Shown here: positions 1 through 8,197 of the stretch, in pieces | Layout of the letters: each line of letters opens with the position of its first letter | How positions within the stretch are numbered: position 1 is the first letter of the stretch | From: Paenalcaligenes sp021793095 | GTDB lineage: Bacteria; Pseudomonadota; Gammaproteobacteria; Burkholderiales; Burkholderiaceae_B | Length of the DNA: 41,413 bases | Assembly (NCBI GenBank): GCA_027317645.1 | Contig: DAHVQS010000013.1 | Location: 1 to 41,413 of the forward strand | Direction of reading: 5' to 3' | Program-made: the position numbers and the translations under genes | The notes under the pieces: generated by a model | The model's input: the letters and a program-made list of their open reading frames with translations, nothing else | What the model was told of the DNA's origin: nothing | Databases searched by the model: none

Positions 1-807
1 GGTCAAAAAGCGCTCATCGATGTTGGGTTCATTATGAAAGACATCCAGTGCTGCCCCCGCAATGTGGTTGTTATTTAGGGCATAGAAAAGGGCATCCTCA
101 TCGATCACCGAGCCGCGTGCAATATTGACGACCCAACCATTGGGCCCCAAGGCATCCAGCACTGCTCTGTCAACGAGGTTGGCGGTCTCGGGACCCCCCG
201 GGCAGGCGAGCATGAGGGCATCGCTTTGTGCGCTGAGATCGCGCACGTTGTCAACGTAGCGATAGGGGCTATCGGCCTTTCTCGTACGGTTGTGGTAGAG
301 GATGTTCATCCCAAAGGCCTCGGCGCGTTGCGCGATGGCTGAGCCGATACGGCCCAATCCTACAATACCCAAGGTCTTGTTTTTTAATGACCGTGTCAAA
401 GGGGCGCGCCCTTGAGTCCAGCGGCCTTTCTTTACAAAGTCGTGACCGCCATGAATGTTTCTAAAGGCACTGATTAAAAGCCCAATGGCTAAATCAGCGA
501 CATCATCATCGAGCACCTCGGGTGTATTGGTGACCTGCACCTCATGGGCAGCACAGGCCTCTAAGTCAATGGCGTCCAGTCCTACCCCGGTGTTAGCAAT
601 CAGGCGCAGATTAGGCAGATGAACAAACCACTCGTTTTTGAAACCGATGCCGCTGTGGGTGATGACGGCCATAATGCTATCCCCGTGGCGTGCAATTAGC
701 TTGCCGGGTGCGTCGCTTTCGTCATAACGAATCAACTCAAAATGCTCTTCGAGTTGTTGCATAAAGTTTAGACCCAATGTGCGGATGACTAATAATTTAG
801 GTTTCAT
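1..807 (-). CDS. 2-hydroxyacid dehydrogenase (NAD-dependent, glyoxylate/hydroxypyruvate reductase type), C-terminus cut by window edge
   Basis: A D-isomer-specific 2-hydroxyacid dehydrogenase that interconverts a 2-keto acid and a D-2-hydroxy acid in the cytoplasm. The 269 visible residues start at an ATG preceded by AAGGAG with a 5-base gap. The substrate-binding half comes first, with NTGVGLDAID near residue 75. The NAD-binding Rossmann motif GIVGLGRIGSAIAQ lies near residue 150, and the catalytic Arg is in NIARGSVIDE near residue 237. The Glu motif DVFHNEP is near the edge; the catalytic His and about 40-60 residues lie outside the window. It is divergent from the amidase gene, with about 180 bp between them. 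The substrate (glyoxylate, hydroxypyruvate or another keto acid) cannot be told from the sequence. Confidence 0.85.
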   Translation of the reverse strand, partial: MKPKLLVIRTLGLNFMQQLEEHFELIRYDESDAPGKLIARHGDSIMAVITHSGIGFKNEWFVHLPNLRLIANTGVGLDAIDLEACAAHEVQVTNTPEVLDDDVADLAIGLLISAFRNIHGGHDFVKKGRWTQGRAPLTRSLKNKTLGIVGLGRIGSAIAQRAEAFGMNILYHNRTRKADSPYRYVDNVRDLSAQSDALMLACPGGPETANLVDRAVLDALGPNGWVVNIARGSVIDEDALFYALNNNHIAGAALDVFHNEPNIDERFLT

Positions 808-988
808 AAGGACTCCTTTTCTTTTGGGCGTATGTACCCAGTGCACACCGATGCATCATCACTAAGGGGGTGCCTACTGCTCATTATTTTCAATATTGAG
901 AAGTAGTTTAACGTTTTTTACCCTTTAGCGGTTAAAGTAGGGAGACTGTCTGAGCAAATATAAAACAAACAATGAGAGGAGGATGTCC

Positions 989-2359
989 ATGATCTATGAC
1001 CCCAAAAGCTTTGCCCCATTGGTCTTTCATACCGAGCGCGAGCGTTTTTTGCAGCAGCAAAGCACGCCAACTGATTTTTTAGAGCAGTGCTTGAGTCATA
1101 TCCAAGCACGTGAAGATGAGGTGCGGGCTTGGGTGGTGCTGGATATCGAGGGGGCGCGTGCCGCTGCGCGTGAGTCCACGCAACGTTATCAGCAGGGCCG
1201 TCCGTTATCTGCCATTGATGGGATGCCTATAGGTGTTAAAGATGTGATTGAAACCCGCGATATGCCTACCGAACATGGCAGCCCTATTTTCAAAGGCAAT
1301 CACACGGGGAATGATGCGGCTTCAGTGCAGGCATTGCGCGCAGCCGGCGCTATCATCTTGGGCAAGACCGTGACCACGGAGCTGGCTTTTTTAGATCCCG
1401 GACCCACGACCAACCCCTATGATCCGACCCGCACCCCTGGGGGCTCCTCGAGTGGTTCGGCAGCAGCGGTGGCCGCTAATATGGTCCCTGCAGCGTTGGG
1501 GACTCAGGTGATTGGTTCTATTTTGCGGCCCTCAGGTTTTTGTGGTGTGTGGGGATTTAAGCCCACTTATGGAGCATTGACCAGGGGCGAGGCGTTGGTG
1601 TACAGCCAATCCCATCTGGGGGTGCATGCAGGATGTGCCCGAGATGCTTGGTTGGTGGCGCAGGCCATCAGTCAGCGCGAGGGCGGGGACCCGGGGTGTT
1701 TTGGACTGTATGGCAATGACCATAGCCTGTATGCGCGACCCCCGCGGCGTTTGGCTGTGGTGCAAGGGGCCGCTTGGGAGCATGTGGACAAGGACAGCTT
1801 AAACGCTTTTGATGATCTGCTTTCACGGCTAAGTGCCGCTGGCGTTGAAATCGTCGAGGCGGGCAGTAACCCTTTGGTTAATTATCTCGAAGCTTTATTA
1901 CAAGAATCCGCCACCTTATCGGTGGCCATTTGTGCCTGGGAACAGCGCGCTCGACTGGAAAATATGCTGGCCAAGCATGCGGATGGCCTAGGCCCCAAGC
2001 TGCGCGAATTGTTAGCACAGGCACAGGCCATCAGTTTGGACGAACACCGTTTGGCGCTGCTGAAACGCGATATCCTTGATCAAGCACATCGAGCCGTGGC
2101 GAGTGTGGCCGATGGGTTGATCACCCTATCGGCTAATGGTCCAGCGCCTAATGCCCAGCAGGCACTCAACGGACCATATCCCACGGGGGATGTCACTTTT
2201 AGCAGTATCAGTACAATTTTGCGTGCGCCGGCTGTCAATATCCCCCTGCTAGCGGTTGACAACCTTCCGGTTGGGGTACAGCTCATCACTCAGCCTAACC
2301 AAGACGCTGCCTTGATGAGCTTTGCGCAGTGGATGGCTGAGATGTATTTGCAAAAGTAA
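989..2359 (+). CDS. amidase (amidase-signature family)
   Basis: An amidase-signature hydrolase that cleaves a C-N amide bond; substrate unknown. The Ser-cisSer-Lys triad is visible: Lys in PIGVKDVIETRD (about residue 82), the GGSSSGSAAAVAA signature (about residue 155) and the nucleophile Ser in GTQVIGSILRPSGFCG. The length (456 aa) is normal for short members without a C-terminal extension. An ATG at 983 is in frame, but the AGAGGAGG ribosome site ends at 982, directly against it. The ATG at 989 has a proper 6-base gap and is chosen. No signal peptide is seen, so it is probably cytoplasmic. It stands alone, ending about 170 bp before a strong terminator hairpin. It is not GatA, since no gatB or gatC is near. 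Confidence 0.88.
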   Translation: MIYDPKSFAPLVFHTERERFLQQQSTPTDFLEQCLSHIQAREDEVRAWVVLDIEGARAAARESTQRYQQGRPLSAIDGMPIGVKDVIETRDMPTEHGSPIFKGNHTGNDAASVQALRAAGAIILGKTVTTELAFLDPGPTTNPYDPTRTPGGSSSGSAAAVAANMVPAALGTQVIGSILRPSGFCGVWGFKPTYGALTRGEALVYSQSHLGVHAGCARDAWLVAQAISQREGGDPGCFGLYGNDHSLYARPPRRLAVVQGAAWEHVDKDSLNAFDDLLSRLSAAGVEIVEAGSNPLVNYLEALLQESATLSVAICAWEQRARLENMLAKHADGLGPKLRELLAQAQAISLDEHRLALLKRDILDQAHRAVASVADGLITLSANGPAPNAQQALNGPYPTGDVTFSSISTILRAPAVNIPLLAVDNLPVGVQLITQPNQDAALMSFAQWMAEMYLQK

Positions 2360-2434
2360 TGACCAAAGAGCTCATCGCTATATAAGTGCTATCCCTAGGT
2401 GTGTAAAAGTAAAAAATCGTGCACAATTGGAATC

Positions 2435-2565
2435 ATGCAGGTGAGGAGACGACAGCGCACCACATAGTGCGCATATGAAAAGCCTTAAAAGGCAATTAAA
2501 GCAGCAACCATAACAAGAACTAAAAACACAAGGGCCAGTGTGAAAGCACTGGCCCTTGTTATTTT
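2435..2565 (+). ncRNA. candidate small RNA or leader with three hairpins
   Basis: Between the amidase and the next gene lie three hairpins in series on the plus strand: GCGCAC/GTGCGC with a 6-base loop (2455-2472), GCCT/AGGC (2482-2493), and a 13-bp terminator (2528-2559). Two very short basic reading frames fall inside: MQVRRRQRTT from 2434 and MKSLKRQLKQQP from 2475. No good -35/-10 pair is visible and no family is recognised. It could simply be the amidase 3' UTR. Confidence 0.25.
2528..2565 (+). terminator. rho-independent terminator
   Basis: A perfect 13-bp stem (2528-2540 with 2547-2559, core AAGGGCCAGTG) with loop TGAAAG, followed by TATTTT. It ends amidase-side transcripts. The A-rich 5' flank lets it also work weakly for minus-strand transcripts from the exporter gene. 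Confidence 0.8.
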
Positions 2566-2653
2566 CGCTAAGGCTTGTACAGGCTTTACCCGTACACTTT
2601 ACCCCTACATCTTAGCTGTGAACAATAGCCTGCTGGCGCACCATGGGCATTGG

Positions 2654-2980
2654 TCAATGTCCCGCCTTGGAAAATACATTGAGCACGATGACCCCTGCTA
2701 TGATAAGGCCGATACCAATATAGGCTGCCGCATCCAGTTGTTGTTGAAACAACCACAAACCGATCAGCGCGATGGCCACAATCCCTACGCCCGACCAGAC
2801 CGCATAGGCGATACCCACGGGGATGGTGCGTAATGATAGTGACAAAAAGAAAAAAGCCACTGCATAACCGCTAGCCGTGATTAATGAGGGCCATAAACGA
2901 GTAAAACCGGCTGCGCTTTTGAGGGCGCTGGTGGCGATAATTTCGGCAAAAATAGCAATGCCTAGATAGAACCAGCTCAT
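2654..2980 (-). CDS. small multidrug resistance (SMR) exporter, EmrE type
   Basis: A four-helix inner-membrane transporter of 108 aa that works as a dimer and exchanges protons for cationic drugs or quaternary ammonium compounds. The essential membrane Glu of the family is E13 in helix 1 (GIAIFAEIIATS). The EmrE-like GFTRLWPS loop and the YAVWSGVGIV helix-3 motif are both present. These fit the EmrE/Ebr branch better than the guanidinium exporter (SugE/Gdx) branch. It begins 25 bp after the Smr-domain gene on the same strand and was probably co-transcribed. No clear ribosome site precedes this ATG, so translational coupling is possible. The drug range is unknown. Confidence 0.88.
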   Translation of the reverse strand: MSWFYLGIAIFAEIIATSALKSAAGFTRLWPSLITASGYAVAFFFLSLSLRTIPVGIAYAVWSGVGIVAIALIGLWLFQQQLDAAAYIGIGLIIAGVIVLNVFSKAGH

Positions 2981-3005
2981 GGGTGTAAAACGCCTTGTAA
3001 AATGG

Positions 3006-3776
3006 TTAGCGTGATTTGCGTAATAGGACCTTGACCGCCCCTTGGCCCCCTTCGTTGGGGGCACAATCACAAAAGGCCAAAACTTGGGGTAGCTGTGTGA
3101 GCCAACGGCGGATTTGATAGAGCAGTACCGGCTCTTTATTGGCAGAACCATACCCCTTGCCGTGCACAATACGGATGCAGCGGTGTTCTTCGGCAAAACA
3201 ATGTTGTAAAAAGCTTTGTAAACGCTCGCGTGCACGATCGAGCGTGGCCCCGTGTAAATCAATGCTGGCCTCTAAGGGCCACTGACCGCGGCGCAAGTTG
3301 CGTAATACATCAGTGCCGCAAATGGGGTTGAGGTACTCTTGGATGTGCTCTGTACCGGAATACGCATCATAGTGATCCGAGAGCTGTGCATTAAAAAGCT
3401 CATGATGGTGTGATTCCGCCCGCAATCGGCGCTCTTCTAATTGTTGAGGGGTGGCGGCAGGCGCAACGGTATCGGGAGTGGGTATATGCCGTGCCGATGT
3501 GCGTAGGGGTTGTACGCTACGCATGGCCTCTTGGAAAAGAGATCGATCACTGGCCGACAGCGCGCTATTTGTTCGATCGAAGCCTGTGCTGAGTTTTTTT
3601 CTCACCTTTGTTTTAGGGTGGGGCGATTGGGTCACCGTTTTTGTTGTTTGGGTACGAGAGGCGGGTGTGGACGTGCTTTGCTTTTGCCCAGCCAAAGGCT
3701 CGGCGCCGGTCGCTCGTTGGCGAAGCCGGCGCCGTAGCGCATGGAGTTGAGCGTGGTGCTTAGGCTTTACCTTCAT
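3006..3776 (-). CDS. Smr-domain protein (MutS2 C-terminal-type nuclease domain)
   Basis: A 256-aa protein with a basic, low-complexity N-terminal half and a C-terminal Smr domain. Domain landmarks are LDLHGA-like SIDLHGATLDRARERL (about residue 170), the RIVHGKGYGS motif, and CAPNEGGQGAVKVLL near the end. Smr domains cut nucleic acid; the stand-alone SmrB type rescues collided ribosomes by cleaving mRNA. That role is plausible here but inferred. The ATG at 3776 overlaps the end of trxB by 17 bp, so the two are likely translationally coupled. A longer in-frame start at 3866 lies deep inside trxB and is less likely. The first about 90 residues (K/R, then S/T/P rich) look disordered. Confidence 0.8.
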   Translation of the reverse strand: MKVKPKHHAQLHALRRRLRQRATGAEPLAGQKQSTSTPASRTQTTKTVTQSPHPKTKVRKKLSTGFDRTNSALSASDRSLFQEAMRSVQPLRTSARHIPTPDTVAPAATPQQLEERRLRAESHHHELFNAQLSDHYDAYSGTEHIQEYLNPICGTDVLRNLRRGQWPLEASIDLHGATLDRARERLQSFLQHCFAEEHRCIRIVHGKGYGSANKEPVLLYQIRRWLTQLPQVLAFCDCAPNEGGQGAVKVLLRKSR

Positions 3777-4722
3777 TTTCCAACCAGCGCTGCGCATCCA
3801 GTGCTGCCATGCACCCTGTGCCCGCACTTGTAATGGCCTGACGATACACGTTATCTTGGACGTCACCCGCAGCGAAGACGCCGGGGATAGAGGTCATCGT
3901 CGCCATGCCCTCGAGACCGCTCTTGGTGATGATATAACCATCTTTCATGGTCAGCTGGCCAGCAAAGAGCTCGGTGTTAGGCTGGTGACCAATGGCAATA
4001 AATGCCCCACTGACCTCGAGCTCTTCAGTTTCATTGGTCTGATTGTTGCGTAAACGCACACCGGTGACCCCAGTTTGGTCGCCCAGGACTTCGTCGAGCT
4101 CATAAAAAAGCTTGAGCTTGATATTACCGTTTTTCACGCGGTCCATCAGCCTATCGGTTAGAATGGGCTCAGAACGGAATTCATCGCGTCGGTGGACCAT
4201 ATACACGGTCTTACAAATGTTTGCTAAAAATAAAGCTTCTTCGACTGCAGTATTGCCGCCGCCGACTACAATAACGTCTTGGTTTTTATAAAAGAACCCA
4301 TCGCAGGTGGCGCATGCCGAGACGCCACGGCCTAAAAACTCTTGTTCAGAGGGTAGGCCCAAGTATTTGGCAGTGGCCCCTGTACTGATAATGAGTGAGT
4401 CACATGTATAGGTGGTGCCGTTATCCCCGGTCAGGGTAAAGGGGCGTTGGTTGAGATCGACTGAGCTGATGTGGTCAAAGATAAGCTCGGCCTCAAAGCG
4501 CTCGGCGTGGGCCTTGAAACGCTCCATGAGATCGGGGCCCTGGACACCATCAGCATCGGCTGGCCAGTTTTCTACATCAGTTGTGGTCATGAGCTGACCG
4601 CCCTGTTCTAGTCCTGTCACCAAAACAGGGTTAAGATTAGCGCGTGCGGCATAAATGGCTGCGGTATATCCCGCAGGTCCAGAACCTAAAATGAGTACTT
4701 TTGCGTGTTTTGTATCAGACAT
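3760..4722 (-). CDS. trxB: thioredoxin-disulfide reductase
   Basis: A cytoplasmic FAD enzyme that uses NADPH to reduce thioredoxin. The 320 aa match the low-molecular-weight bacterial type. Visible features are the FAD motif GSGPAGYTAAIYAARA (about residue 13), the redox pair C137-A-T-C140 in SACATCDGFF, the NADPH motif VGGGNTAVEEALFL, and the C-terminal FAD motif GVFAAGDVQD. It is divergent from ftsK with a gap of under 50 bp, an arrangement I recall from other Burkholderiales. It leads a cluster with the Smr-domain gene, which overlaps its last 17 bases, and the SMR exporter. Confidence 0.97.
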   Translation of the reverse strand: MSDTKHAKVLILGSGPAGYTAAIYAARANLNPVLVTGLEQGGQLMTTTDVENWPADADGVQGPDLMERFKAHAERFEAELIFDHISSVDLNQRPFTLTGDNGTTYTCDSLIISTGATAKYLGLPSEQEFLGRGVSACATCDGFFYKNQDVIVVGGGNTAVEEALFLANICKTVYMVHRRDEFRSEPILTDRLMDRVKNGNIKLKLFYELDEVLGDQTGVTGVRLRNNQTNETEELEVSGAFIAIGHQPNTELFAGQLTMKDGYIITKSGLEGMATMTSIPGVFAAGDVQDNVYRQAITSAGTGCMAALDAQRWLENEGKA

Positions 4723-4754
4723 CTTTTAACTTTCCAAAAAAATAGCATCAGCCA

Positions 4755-4762
4755 ATTATAAT
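4755..4762. promoter_or_regulatory. shared -10 palindrome between trxB and ftsK
   Basis: The 8-bp palindrome ATTATAAT contains TATAAT on both strands. On the plus strand TATAAT spans 4757-4762, which would start transcripts about at the ftsK ATG (4769). On the minus strand it would give trxB a leader of about 25 nt. No convincing -35 element is seen in either direction, so this rests on the -10 match and position. Confidence 0.4.
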
Positions 4763-4768
4763 GTGTCT

Positions 4769-7474
4769 ATGGCTAGAATACCTGCAACATCAAATCGCTC
4801 TTCAAAAAACGTTCGTAACGGCCCATCGCCATTGCAGCTGCGTGTCTCATCGTTAGTACGTGAGGCGCGTTGGCTACTGTTTGTCGTGCTGGCCGCTTGG
4901 CTGGGTTTGGTGCTGAGCACCTGGGACCCTGCCGATCCCTCCTGGACACAATCTTTACATGCCGGGTCGATCAAGAACAAGGGGGGCACCTTTGGTGCCA
5001 ATGTATCCAGCTTTCTGTATTTCTTTTTTGGCTACAGTGCCTGGTTATGGGTGATCTTGTTGCTCACCCGAGTGGTGGCCGGGTTTCATCGTCTCACACA
5101 CATTGTATTACCTCAGACTAAAACTGCCGAGGAACTCCCCCGTGTAAAGTGGGAGGTAGCCGCAGGATTTGTGCTATTGCTGATTTGCTGCATGGGCTTA
5201 GAGGCCATGCAGCGGTCAGCCAGCAGCAGTTTATTGCCTGCAGGACCCGGAGGACAATTAGGCCAACTGATTCTTAGACTATTAGTGACCCATCTTGGTT
5301 CCCAAGGCGGGGCGCTTTTATTGATTGCTGGGGCGGCCATTGGGGCCAGCCTGTTTTTTGGTTTTTCTTGGCTCAACACTGCAGAAAAACTGGGCTTTTA
5401 TTTAGAGCGTATTTATTTAGGCGCACAGCATTGGTGGTCCGAGCGCGTCGCGGCTCATGCTGCCAAGCCTGCCCCTGAGAAAGCCACTAAAACACCCCTC
5501 GCCAAAGAGAGGCCTGCCAAGGAAAAGGCGGCTGCTCAACCCAAGGCGTCGGCGTCTGACGCAGCCTCGTCAGATCAGCCGGCGTCCAAGGGTAAAAAGT
5601 CCTTGCGTGACTGGTTCAAGCGCCGTTCCTCTGCCCATGCAGGGCAAACCGAGCAAACCGAGCCAGGCCGTAGCGAGCCTTCTTTATCAGGGGCAGTAGA
5701 CACCGCTGCCAGTGACTCGCAACGACGCGAGCCCAGGTTGGCGCCGGTTCAGCAGACCGCCGCCGCTGCAGGGGCAGCGAGCGCGGCCACTGCGCTGGCC
5801 AGCCGCCCCCAAGAGGAGTCCGCGCGCCGCACCGATAGCGCGGCGAGTGGCGACGCGGTCCACGCGAACACGGCGCGCACCCAGGCGCAGGCCCCCTCTG
5901 AGCCAGCCAAGCCCATCGAGGTATCGACGCTCGAGGCGGCCCCTGCTATTCATTCCGGTCGCAAATCACGGGTCCCCCAACAAGCCGGCCTACCGCCTTT
6001 AGATTTATTAGACGCCCCTGATGCGCTGACGGATGTGGTCAGTGCCGATACACTCGAATACACGGCACGGTTGATTGAAAAACGTCTGGCGGATTTTGGA
6101 GTCAAGGTGACCGTGGAAACCGCCCGTTCGGGGCCCGTGATTACACGCTATGAAATTGAGCCCGCCACGGGCGTCAAAGGCAGTCAAATTGTCAATTTGG
6201 CCAAAGACTTAGCCCGCTCGCTCAGTTTGGTTAATATTCGTGTGGTTGAGACCATCCCAGGCAAAAACCTGATGGGTCTTGAGCTCCCTAACCCCAAACG
6301 ACAAATGGTGCGCATCCAAGAAATCATCGGGGACAAGGCCTACGAGGAAAGCAAATCTAAATTGACGTTGGTGTTGGGCAAGGGCATCGCTGGTAAGGCC
6401 GTAGTGACCGATTTGGCCAAGATGCCGCACTTATTAGTGGCGGGGACCACGGGTTCGGGTAAATCTGTGGCCATCAACGCGATGCTACTGTCCCTACTAT
6501 ATGGGGCCAAGGCAGACGAGGTGCGGTTGATCCTCATTGACCCCAAGATGCTCGAGATGAGCGTCTACGAGGGGATTCCTCATTTATTGGCACCCGTGGT
6601 GACCGATATGACCCAAGCGGCCAATGCGTTGAATTGGTGTGTCAATGAAATGGAACGCCGCTATCGCCTCATGAGTAAGCTTGGCGTTCGTAACCTCGCC
6701 GGCTACAACGATAAGATCAAAGAGGCCAACAAAAAGGATGAGCCCATCCCCAATCCTTTTTCTCTGACCCCTGATGAGCCTGAGCCGCTCTCTGAGCTAC
6801 CTTTCATTGTGGTGGTGATCGATGAGCTGGCTGATTTAATGATGGTGGCGGGTAAAAAGATCGAAGAGCTGATCGCTCGCTTGGCCCAAAAGGCCCGCGC
6901 GGCAGGTATCCACTTAGTCTTGGCCACCCAGCGCCCCAGTGTGGATGTGATCACCGGATTAATTAAGGCCAACATTCCTACGCGGATTTCCTTTCAAGTG
7001 TCATCGCGCGTCGATTCGCGGACCATCTTGGATCAGGCAGGTGCTGAGACCTTGCTGGGGCAGGGGGATATGCTCTTTTTACCGCCGGGGACATCCGTAC
7101 CTATCCGCGTGCATGGCGCCTTTGTGGATGATGACGAGGTCCATCGCGTGGTTGAGTTTCTCAAAGAGCAGGGCGAGCCTGAATATGTGGAGGGCATCCT
7201 TGAGGGCGGCGTGCCCGGTGAAACAGGCGATGGAGTGAACCCCATCACAGGCTTTGCTGATGCAGAGTCTGACCCCCTGTATGATCAGGCTGTGGCTTTT
7301 GTACTCGAAAGCGGTCGCGCCTCGACCTCAGGGGTGCAGCGCCATTTACGGGTAGGCTATAACCGCGCTGCCCGTATTATCGAGGAAATGGAGCAGGCTG
7401 GCATCGTATCGCCCATGCGCTCTAACGGCACCCGAGAGATTTTGGTGCCCCGTGATAATGCCCAGCCCGAGTAA
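4769..7474 (+). CDS. ftsK: DNA translocase FtsK
   Basis: A septal DNA pump that moves chromosome ends through the closing septum and activates XerCD at dif. About 901 aa. The N-terminus has four membrane helices (roughly residues 35-55, 80-105, 130-150, 175-200). An Ala/Pro/Ser-rich, charged linker follows (about 230-415). The FtsK/SpoIIIE motor has Walker A GTTGSGKS near residue 559 and Walker B FIVVVIDELAD. The C-terminal gamma winged-helix domain that reads KOPS sites starts near DPLYDQAVAFVLESG. ATG 4769 and GTG 4763 are both in frame and neither has a ribosome site. It is followed 12 bp later by lolA. Confidence 0.96.
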   Translation: MARIPATSNRSSKNVRNGPSPLQLRVSSLVREARWLLFVVLAAWLGLVLSTWDPADPSWTQSLHAGSIKNKGGTFGANVSSFLYFFFGYSAWLWVILLLTRVVAGFHRLTHIVLPQTKTAEELPRVKWEVAAGFVLLLICCMGLEAMQRSASSSLLPAGPGGQLGQLILRLLVTHLGSQGGALLLIAGAAIGASLFFGFSWLNTAEKLGFYLERIYLGAQHWWSERVAAHAAKPAPEKATKTPLAKERPAKEKAAAQPKASASDAASSDQPASKGKKSLRDWFKRRSSAHAGQTEQTEPGRSEPSLSGAVDTAASDSQRREPRLAPVQQTAAAAGAASAATALASRPQEESARRTDSAASGDAVHANTARTQAQAPSEPAKPIEVSTLEAAPAIHSGRKSRVPQQAGLPPLDLLDAPDALTDVVSADTLEYTARLIEKRLADFGVKVTVETARSGPVITRYEIEPATGVKGSQIVNLAKDLARSLSLVNIRVVETIPGKNLMGLELPNPKRQMVRIQEIIGDKAYEESKSKLTLVLGKGIAGKAVVTDLAKMPHLLVAGTTGSGKSVAINAMLLSLLYGAKADEVRLILIDPKMLEMSVYEGIPHLLAPVVTDMTQAANALNWCVNEMERRYRLMSKLGVRNLAGYNDKIKEANKKDEPIPNPFSLTPDEPEPLSELPFIVVVIDELADLMMVAGKKIEELIARLAQKARAAGIHLVLATQRPSVDVITGLIKANIPTRISFQVSSRVDSRTILDQAGAETLLGQGDMLFLPPGTSVPIRVHGAFVDDDEVHRVVEFLKEQGEPEYVEGILEGGVPGETGDGVNPITGFADAESDPLYDQAVAFVLESGRASTSGVQRHLRVGYNRAARIIEEMEQAGIVSPMRSNGTREILVPRDNAQPE

Positions 7475-7486
7475 AAAGGAGTTGCC

Positions 7487-8182
7487 GTGAGATTAGTAAA
7501 AAGACTACTTGCAGTCAGTACCCTTGCGCTCTTTCAGTGTGCGTTGTTCGTTGCGCCCAGTGCTGCCCAAGGACAAGCCGATCCCCAAGACCCAGCCAGC
7601 ATACAACTGCGTCATTTTGTCAAAGGGGTGCAAAAGGCCCAGGGCCGCTTTACCCAACAAACGGTATCTCCTGATGGGCAGGCCCAGCCTAAACAAGAAG
7701 GTTTTTTTGCCTTTAATCGCGAGAAAGGCCAATTTAGATGGGAGGTTGAGCAGCCCTACGAGCAGCTGGTCCTCGCAGACGGGCAGCGCCTCATTCAATA
7801 TGATCCCGATCTGAGTCAAGCGACCGAACGCGGCATCGAGGATACGGTGGGTAGCTCACCTGCGGCCATTTTATTTGGCTCACGGCGCGTGGATGATGCC
7901 TTTGACTTGCAGGACCAAGACGCCGCTGCATTGCATGAATCTGCCAATGTGGATTTGGTTTGGTTGCGCGCCAGCCCCAAAGAGGGGAAAGGGGGCGAGG
8001 TTGGCTTTGACCATGTCGATATGGGATTCAAGGATGGCTTGCCTGGCCAATTAATGATTACAGATGGGTTTGGGCAGCGTACTGAAATTCATCTGCATGA
8101 CATACAGCCTGATGCCACCTTGCCCGCGGATACCTTTGAGTTTGACGCCCCTCAAGGGGTGGATTTTATACAGTTACAGTAG
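7487..8182 (+). CDS. lolA: outer-membrane lipoprotein carrier protein LolA
   Basis: A periplasmic chaperone that takes lipoproteins from LolCDE and hands them to LolB at the outer membrane. 231 aa with a Sec signal peptide (MRLVKRLL then a hydrophobic run ending APSAAQ, about residue 27). The mature part fits the LolA fold: GRFTQQTVSPDG, FRWEVEQPYEQLVLADG and YDPDLSQAT are typical family segments. The start is a GTG with AAGGAG 6 bases upstream, 12 bp after the ftsK stop. The order ftsK–lolA–rarA–serS is widely conserved and supports the call. Confidence 0.94.
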   Translation: MRLVKRLLAVSTLALFQCALFVAPSAAQGQADPQDPASIQLRHFVKGVQKAQGRFTQQTVSPDGQAQPKQEGFFAFNREKGQFRWEVEQPYEQLVLADGQRLIQYDPDLSQATERGIEDTVGSSPAAILFGSRRVDDAFDLQDQDAAALHESANVDLVWLRASPKEGKGGEVGFDHVDMGFKDGLPGQLMITDGFGQRTEIHLHDIQPDATLPADTFEFDAPQGVDFIQLQ

Positions 8183-8197
8183 TTCGCCAAAACCTCA

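Noticed and set aside
983..988. Amidase start at ATG 983
   Set aside because: The ribosome site ends directly at this codon, leaving no spacer; ATG 989 fits.
2540..2833. 97-aa plus-strand frame opposite the SMR exporter
   Set aside because: It starts inside the terminator stem and covers the exporter gene on the other strand; no ribosome site or family features.
2654..2980. Guanidine exporter (SugE/Gdx) with a ykkC-type riboswitch
   Set aside because: Sequence features fit EmrE, and the upstream region on its strand is the Smr-domain gene with no leader to hold a riboswitch.
3410..3750. Several plus-strand frames opposite the Smr-domain gene
   Set aside because: Shadows of the minus-strand gene; Trp/Arg-rich nonsense composition.
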